Source: Mongoliitalea daihaiensis
GTDB taxonomy: Bacteria > Bacteroidota > Bacteroidia > Cytophagales > Cyclobacteriaceae
Assembly (NCBI RefSeq): GCF_021596945.1
Contig: NZ_CP063779.1
Span: 189,501 to 253,500 of the forward strand
Direction: 5' to 3'
DNA length: 64,000 bases
The translations under genes and the position numbers were made by a program. Each line of letters begins with the position of its first letter. Within the stretch, counting starts at the first letter, position 1. The notes beneath the pieces are model-generated. The model was not told the origin of the DNA, did no database searches, and saw only the letters and a program-made list of their open reading frames with translations. Shown piece after piece: positions 45,101-54,100 of the stretch.

Positions 45101-48100
45101 CTGTCATCGTCAAGGTAACCGAACCGTTGGCAATATCAGCAGTACTTGGGGTATAGATAGGCGTTAGCGTCGTGCCGTCCGCAAACGTACCTGTCCCGCT
45201 GGTGCTCCAGCTGATCGTTCCGTTCGCAGCACTTGTGCCGATTAATTCATAAATATCCGTTGTAACATCTCCCGTGATACAGATCGCAGCATCTGCTCCT
45301 GCATTCGCAGCAGGATTCTCGCTGATCGTCAAGATCATCGTATCCACTGCATCACCGCAAGTTCCCAATCCTGAAGCTGTCAGTGTAAGCGTTACTGTCG
45401 CTTCACCGTTGACAAACGTCAAGGCTGTTAAATCAGGAGTGAATGTAGGGTTCAATGCATTCGCATTGTTGAACGTGCCACTTGCTGCACTCCAGGTTAC
45501 TGTGTTGAAGTTCGTAGCCGTAGCTCCGCTTAGGGTATAGCTGCTGCCTGCTGCGATTACCGCATCAGGGCCGGCATTCGATGTGGCCAGTCTGTACAAG
45601 GTCAGCACCATCGTATCTGTTGCTGTTCCTCCTGCTCCTGTCACCGTGATCGTCAACTGTACCTGTCCGCTTTCGAAGTCTGCAGCACTTGGCGTGTACA
45701 CAGCATTGATCGCTGTCACATCGTCAAAGCTTCCGCTGCCGCTCGTAGTCCACTGTACCGTGCCGTTCACTGCCGTAGCACCTGCCAACGTGTAGCTCAC
45801 TTCATCTATACACAACTCATCATCAGCGCCTGCATTCGCAGCAGGATTCTCGCTGATCGTCAAGATCATCGTGTCTACCGCATCACCGCAAGTACCAAGA
45901 CCTGTTGCTGTTAAGGTCAATTCTATCGTAGCAACTCCACCTGTGAAGGTCAAGGAACCTAGGTCTGGCGTATACGTCGCATTCAACGCATTCGCATTGT
46001 TGAACGTACCGCTTGCTGCACTCCAAGTTACTGTTCCGAAGTTGGTGGCTGTTGCTCCACTCAATGTGAAGCTGCTGCCTGCTGCAATTACCGCATCAGG
46101 ACCGGCATTCGATGTGGCCAGTCTGTACAAGGTCAGCACCATCGTGTCTGTTGCTGTTCCACCTGCACCCGTCACCGTGATCGTCAACTGTACCTGTCCA
46201 CTTTCGAAGTCTGCAGCACTTGGCGTGTAAACAGCATTGATCGCTGTCACATCGTCAAAGCTTCCGCTGCCGCTCGTAGTCCACTGTACCGTGCCGTTCA
46301 CTGCCGTAGCACCTGCCAACGTGTAGCTCACTTCATCTATACACAATTCATCATCAGCGCCTGCATTCGCAGCAGGATTCTCGCTGATCGTCAAGATCAT
46401 CGTATCTACCGCATCACCGCAAGTACCAAGACCTGTTGCTGTTAAGGTTAATTCTACCGTGGCTACTCCACCTGTAAAGGTCAAGGAACCTAGGTCTGGC
46501 GTATACGTCGCATTCAACGCGTTCGCATTGTTGAACGTACCGCTTGCTGCACTCCAGGTCAAGCCTGCAAAGTTGCTTGCAGTTGCTCCTGATAGGGTAT
46601 AGCTACTGCCTGCTGCAATTACTGCATCAGGTCCGGCATTCGATGTGGCCAGTCTGTACAAGGTCAGCACCATCGTGTCTGTTGCTGTTCCTCCTGCACC
46701 CGTTACCGTGATCGTCAACTGTACCTGTCCGCTTTCAAAGTCTGCAGCACTTGGCGTGTACACAGCATTGATCGCTGTCACATCGTCAAAGCTTCCGCTG
46801 CCGCTTGTGCTCCACTGTACCGTGCCGTTCACTGCCGTAGCACCTGCCAACGTGTAGCTCACTTCATCTATACACAACTCATCATCAGCGCCCGCATTCG
46901 CAGCTGGATTCTCGCTGATCGTCAATACCATCGTATCTACTGCATCACCGCAAGTACCAAGACCTGTTGCTGTTAAGGTCAATTCTATCGTAGCAACTCC
47001 ACCTGTAAAGGTCAAGGAACCTAGGTCTGGCGTATACGTCGCATTCAACGCATTCGCATTGTTGAACGTGCCACTTGCTGCACTCCAGGTCAAGCCTGCA
47101 AAGTTGCTTGCAGTTGCTCCTGATAGGGTATAGCTGCTGCCTGCTGCAATTACCGCATCAGGACCTGCATTCGATGTGGCCAGTCTGTACAAGGTCAGCA
47201 CCATCGTGTCTGTTGCTGTTCCTCCTGCACCCGTTACCGTGATGGTCAACTGTACCTGTCCACTTTCGAAGTCTGCAGCACTTGGCGTGTAAACAGCATT
47301 GATCGCTGTCACATCGTCAAAGCTTCCGCTGCCGCTCGTGCTCCACTGTACCGTGCCGTTCACTGCCGTAGCACCTGCCAACGTGTAGCTCACTTCATCT
47401 ATACACAATTCATCATCAGCGCCCGCATTCGCAGCAGGATTCTCGCTGATCGTCAAGATCATCGTATCCACTGCATCACCGCAAGTACCAAGACCTGTTG
47501 CTGTTAAGGTCAATTCTATCGTAGCAACTCCACCTGTAAAGGTCAAGGAACCTAGGTCTGGCGTATACGTCGCATTCAACGCATTCGCATTGTTGAACGT
47601 GCCACTTGCTGCACTCCAGGTCAAGCCTGCAAAGTTGCTTGCAGTTGCTCCTGATAGGGTATAGCTGCTGCCTGCTGCAATTACTGCATCAGGTCCGGCA
47701 TTCGATGTGGCCAGTCTGTACAAGGTCAGCACCATCGTGTCTGTTGCTGTTCCTCCTGCACCCGTTACCGTGATCGTCAACTGTACCTGTCCGCTTTCGA
47801 AGTCTGCAGCACTTGGCGTGTAAACAGCATTGATCGCTGTCACATCATCAAAGCTTCCGCTGCCGCTCGTAGTCCACTGTACGGTACCGTTCACTGCCGT
47901 AGCACCTGCCAACGTGTAGCTTACTTCATCTATACACAATTCATCATCAGCGCCCGCATTCGCAGCTGGATTCTCGCTGATCGTCAAGATCATCGTATCT
48001 ACCGCATCACCGCAAGTACCAAGACCTGTTGCTGTTAAGGTCAATTCTATCGTAGCAACTCCACCTGTGAAGGTCAAGGAACCTAGGTCTGGCGTATACG

Positions 48101-51100
48101 TCGCATTCAACGCATTCGCATTGTTGAACGTACCGCTAGCTGCACTCCAAGTTACTGTTCCGAAGTTGGTAGCTGTTGCTCCGCTTAGGGTATAGCTGCT
48201 GCCTGCTGCAATTACCGCATCAGGGCCTGCATTCGATGTGGCCAGTCTGTACAAGGTCAGCACCATCGTATCTGTTGCTGTTCCTCCTGCTCCTGTCACC
48301 GTGATCGTCAACTGTACCTGTCCGCTTTCGAAGTCTGCAGCACTTGGCGTGTAAACAGCGTTGATTCCTGTTACATCGTCAAAGCTTCCGCTGCCGCTTG
48401 TGCTCCACTGTACCGTGCCGTTCACTGCCGTAGCACCTGCCAACGTGTAGCTTACTTCATCTATACACAACTCATCATCAGCGCCCGCATTCGCAGCTGG
48501 ATTCTCGCTGATCGTCAAGATCATCGTATCTACCGCATCACCGCAAGTACCAAGACCTGTTGCTGTTAAGGTCAATTCTATCGTAGCAACTCCACCTGTG
48601 AAGGTAAGTGCTGTTAAATCAGGAGTGAATGTAGGGTTCAACGCGTTCGCATTGTTGAACGTGCCACTTGCTGCACTCCAGGTCAAGCCTGCAAAGTTAC
48701 TTGCAGTTGCTCCTGATAATGTATAGCTGCTGCCTGCTGCGATTACCGCATCAGGTCCGGCATTCGATGTGGCCAGTCTGTACAAGGTCAGCACCATCGT
48801 ATCTGTTGCTGTTCCTCCTGCGCCTGTCACCGTGATCGTCAACTGTACCTGTCCGCTTTCAAAGTCTGCAGCACTTGGCGTGTACACAGCGTTGATCGCT
48901 GTCACATCGTCAAAGCTTCCGCTGCCACTTGTGCTCCACTGTACCGTGCCGTTCACTGCCGTAGCACCTGCCAACGTGTAGCTCACTTCATCTATACACA
49001 ATTCATCATCAGCGCCCGCATTCGCAGCAGGATTCTCGCTGATCGTCAAGATCATCGTATCTACCGCATCACCGCAAGTACCCAATCCTGAAGCTGTCAA
49101 GGTCAATTCTACCGTGGCTACTCCACCTGTGAAGGTCAAGGAACCTAGGTCTGGCGTATACGTCGCATTCAACGCATTCGCATTGTTGAACGTACCGCTT
49201 GCTGCACTCCAAGTTACTGTTCCGAAGTTGGTGGCTGTTGCTCCACTCAATGTGAAGCTGCTGCCTGCTGCAATTACTGCATCAGGGCCTGCATTCGATG
49301 TGGCCAGTCTGTACAAGGTCAGCACCATCGTGTCTGTTGCTGTTCCTCCTGCGCCTGTCACCGTGATCGTCAACTGTACCTGTCCGCTTTCGAAGTCTGC
49401 AGCACTTGGCGTGTACACAGCATTGATCGCTGTTACATCGTCAAAGCTTCCGCTGCCACTTGTGCTCCACTGTACCGTGCCGTTCACTGCCGTAGCACCT
49501 GCCAACGTGTAGCTCACTTCATCTATACACAATTCATCATCAGCGCCCGCATTCGCAGCAGGATTCTCGCTGATCGTCAAGATCATCGTATCTACCGCAT
49601 CACCGCAAGTACCCAATCCTGAAGCTGTCAGTGTAAGCGTTACTGTCGCTTCACCGTTGACAAACGTCAAGGCTGTTAAGTCAGGAGTGAATGTAGGGTT
49701 CAACGCGTTCGCATTGTTGAACGTGCCACTTGCTGCACTCCAGGTAACTGTTCCGAAGTTCGTAGCTGTTGCTCCACTCAATGTGAAGCTGCTGCCTGCT
49801 GCAATTACCGCATCAGGACCTGCATTCGATGTGGCAAGTCTGTACAAGGTCAGCACCATCGTATCTGTTGCTGTTCCACCTGCACCCGTTACCGTGATCG
49901 TCAACTGTACCTGTCCGCTTTCAAAGTCTGCAGCACTTGGCGTGTACACAGCATTGATCGCTGTCACATCGTCAAAGCTTCCGCTGCCGCTTGTGCTCCA
50001 CTGTACCGTGCCGTTCACTGCCGTAGCACCTGCCAACGTGTAGCTCACTTCATCTATACACAACTCATCATCAGCGCCCGCATTCGCAGCTGGATTCTCG
50101 CTGATCGTCAATACCATCGTATCTACTGCATCACCGCAAGTACCAAGACCTGTTGCTGTTAAGGTCAATTCTATCGTAGCAACTCCACCTGTAAAGGTCA
50201 AGGAACCTAGGTCTGGCGTATACGTCGCATTCAACGCATTCGCATTGTTGAACGTGCCACTTGCTGCACTCCAGGTCAAGCCTGCAAAGTTGCTTGCAGT
50301 TGCTCCTGATAGGGTATAGCTGCTGCCTGCTGCAATTACTGCATCAGGTCCGGCATTCGATGTGGCCAGTCTGTACAAGGTCAGCACCATCGTGTCTGTT
50401 GCTGTTCCTCCTGCACCCGTTACCGTGATGGTCAACTGTACCTGTCCACTTTCGAAGTCTGCAGCACTTGGCGTGTAAACAGCATTGATCGCTGTCACAT
50501 CGTCAAAGCTTCCGCTGCCGCTCGTGCTCCACTGTACCGTGCCGTTCACTGCCGTAGCACCTGCCAACGTGTAGCTCACTTCATCTATACACAATTCATC
50601 ATCAGCGCCCGCATTCGCAGCAGGATTCTCGCTGATCGTCAAGATCATCGTATCCACTGCATCACCGCAAGTACCAAGACCTGTTGCTGTTAAGGTCAAT
50701 TCTATCGTAGCAACTCCACCTGTAAAGGTCAAGGAACCTAGGTCTGGCGTATACGTCGCATTCAACGCATTCGCATTGTTGAACGTGCCACTTGCTGCAC
50801 TCCAGGTCAAGCCTGCAAAGTTGCTTGCAGTTGCTCCTGATAGGGTATAGCTGCTGCCTGCTGCAATTACTGCATCAGGTCCGGCATTCGATGTGGCCAG
50901 TCTGTACAAGGTCAGCACCATCGTGTCTGTTGCTGTTCCTCCTGCACCCGTTACCGTGATGGTCAACTGTACCTGTCCACTTTCGAAGTCTGCAGCACTT
51001 GGCGTGTAAACAGCATTGATCGCTGTCACATCGTCAAAGCTTCCGCTGCCACTTGTGCTCCACTGTACCGTGCCGTTCACTGCCGTAGCACCTGCCAACG

Positions 51101-54100
51101 TGTAGCTCACTTCATCTATACACAATTCATCATCAGCGCCTGCATTCGCAGCAGGATTCTCGCTGATCGTCAAGATCATCGTATCTACCGCATCACCGCA
51201 AGTACCAAGACCTGTTGCTGTCAGGGTAAGCGTTACTGTCGCTTCACCGTTAACAAACGTCAAGGCTGTTAAATCAGGAGTGAATGTAGGGTTCAACGCG
51301 TTCGCATTGTTGAACGTGCCGCTTGCTGCACTCCAGGTAACTGTTCCGAAGTTCGTAGCCGTAGCTCCGCTTAGGGTATAGCTGCTGCCTGCTGCAATTA
51401 CTGCATCAGGGCCTGCATTCGATGTGGCCAGTCTGTACAAGGTCAGCACCATCGTATCTGTAGCCGTTCCACCTGCTCCTGTAACCGTGATCGTCAACTG
51501 TACCTGTCCGCTTTCAAAGTCTGCAGCACTTGGCGTGTACACAGCGTTGATTCCTGTTACATCGTCAAAGCTTCCGCTGCCGCTTGTGCTCCACTGTACC
51601 GTGCCGTTCACTGCCGTAGCACCTGCCAACGTGTAGCTTACTTCATCTATACACAACTCATCATCAGCGCCCGCATTCGCAGCTGGATTCTCGCTGATCG
51701 TCAAGATCATCGTGTCTACCGCATCACCGCAAGTACCAAGACCTGTTGCTGTTAAGGTCAATTCTATCGTGGCTACTCCACCTGTAAAGGTCAAGGAACC
51801 TAGGTCTGGCGTATACGTCGCATTCAGCGCGTTCGCATTGTTGAACGTACCGCTTGCTGCACTCCAAGTTACTGTTCCGAAGTTGGTGGCCGTAGCTCCG
51901 CTTAGGGTATAGCTGCTGCCTGCTGCAATTACCGCATCAGGGCCTGCATTCGATGTGGCCAGTCTGTACAAGGTCAGCACCATCGTGTCTGTTGCTGTTC
52001 CTCCTGCACCCGTTACCGTGATCGTCAACTGTACCTGTCCGCTTTCAAAGTCTGCAGCACTTGGCGTGTAAACAGCGTTGATCGCTGTCACATCATCAAA
52101 GCTTCCGCTGCCGCTTGTGCTCCACTGTACCGTGCCGTTCACTGCCGTAGCTCCTGCCAACGTGTAGCTTACTTCATCTATACACAATTCATCATCAGCG
52201 CCTGCATTCGCAGCAGGATTCTCGCTGATCGTCAAGATCATCGTATCCACTGCATCACCGCAAGTACCAAGACCTGTTGCTGTCAAGGTTAATTCTACCG
52301 TGGCTACTCCACCTGTAAAGGTCAAGGAACCTAGGTCTGGCGTATACGTCGCATTCAGCGCGTTCGCATTGTTGAACGTACCGCTTGCTGCACTCCAGGT
52401 AACTGTTCCGAAGTTGGTGGCTGTTGCTCCACTCAATGTGAAGCTGCCGCCTGCTGCAATTACCGCATCAGGACCTGCATTCGATGTGGCCAGTCTGTAC
52501 AAGGTCAGCACCATCGTGTCTGTTGCTGTTCCTCCTGCACCCGTTACCATGATCGTCAACTGTACCTGTCCGCTTTCGAAGTCTGCAGCACTTGGCGTGT
52601 ATACAGCGTTGATCGCTGTTACATCGTCAAAGCTTCCGCTGCCACTTGTGCTCCACTGCACCGTGCCGTTCACTGCCGTAGCTCCTGCCAACGTGTAGCT
52701 CACTTCATCTATACACAATTCATCATCAGCGCCTGCATTCGCAGCAGGATTCTCGCTGATCGTCAAGATCATCGTATCCACTGCATCACCGCAAGTACCC
52801 AATCCTGAAGCTGTCAGTGTAAGCGTTACTGTCGCTTCACCGTTGACAAACGTCAAGGCTGTTAAATCAGGAGTGAATGTAGGGTTCAACGCGTTCGCAT
52901 TGTTGAATGTACCGCTTGCTGCACTCCAGGTTACTGTTCCGAAGTTGGTGGCTGTTGCTCCACTCAATGTGAAGCTGCCGCCTGCTGCAATTACCGCATC
53001 AGGACCTGCATTCGATGTGGCCAGTCTGTACAAGGTCAGCACCATCGTATCTGTTGCTGTTCCTCCTGCACCCGTTACCGTGATCGTCAACTGTACCTGT
53101 CCGCTTTCGAAGTCTGCAGCACTTGGCGTGTAAACAGCGTTGATCGCTGTCACATCGTCAAAGCTTCCGCTGCCACTTGTGCTCCACTGCACCGTGCCGT
53201 TCACTGCCGTAGCACCTGCCAACGTATAGCTCACTTCATCTATACACAATTCATCATCAGCGCCTGCATTCGCAGCAGGATTCTCGCTGATCGTCAAGAT
53301 CATCGTATCCACTGCATCACCGCAAGTACCCAATCCTGAAGCTGTCAGTGTAAGCGTTACTGTCGCTTCACCGTTGACAAACGTCAAGGCTGTTAAATCA
53401 GGAGTGAATGTAGGGTTCAACGCGTTCGCATTGTTGAATGTACCGCTTGCTGCACTCCAGGTTACTGTTCCGAAGTTGGTAGCTGTTGCTCCACTCAATG
53501 TGAAGCTGCTGCCTGCTGCAATTACCACATCAGGGCCTGCATTCGATGTGGCCAGTCTGTACAAGGTCAGCACCATCGTATCTGTTGCTGTTCCTCCTGC
53601 GCCCGTTACCGTGATCGTCAACTGTACCTGTCCGCTTTCGAAGTCTGCAGCACTTGGCGTGTAAACAGCGTTGATCGCTGTCACATCGTCAAAGCTTCCG
53701 CTGCCGCTCGTGCTCCACTGTACCGTGCCGTTCACTGCCGTAGCACCTGCCAACGTATAGCTCACTTCATCTATACACAATTCATCATCAGCGCCTGCAT
53801 TCGCAGCAGGATTCTCGCTGATCGTCAAGATCATCGTATCTACCGCATCACCGCAAGTACCAAGACCTGTTGCTGTTAAGGTCAATTCTATCGTAGCAAC
53901 TCCACCTGCAAAGGTCAAGGAACCTAGGTCTGGCGCATACGTCGCATTTAGCGCGTTCGCATTGTTGAACGTGCCACTTGCTGCTGTCCAGGTTAGGGTT
54001 CCGAAGTTGGTGGCTGTAGCTCCGCTTAGGGTATAGCTGCTGCCTGCTGCAATTACTGCATCAGGACCTGCATTCGATGTGGCCAGTCTGTACAAGGTCA

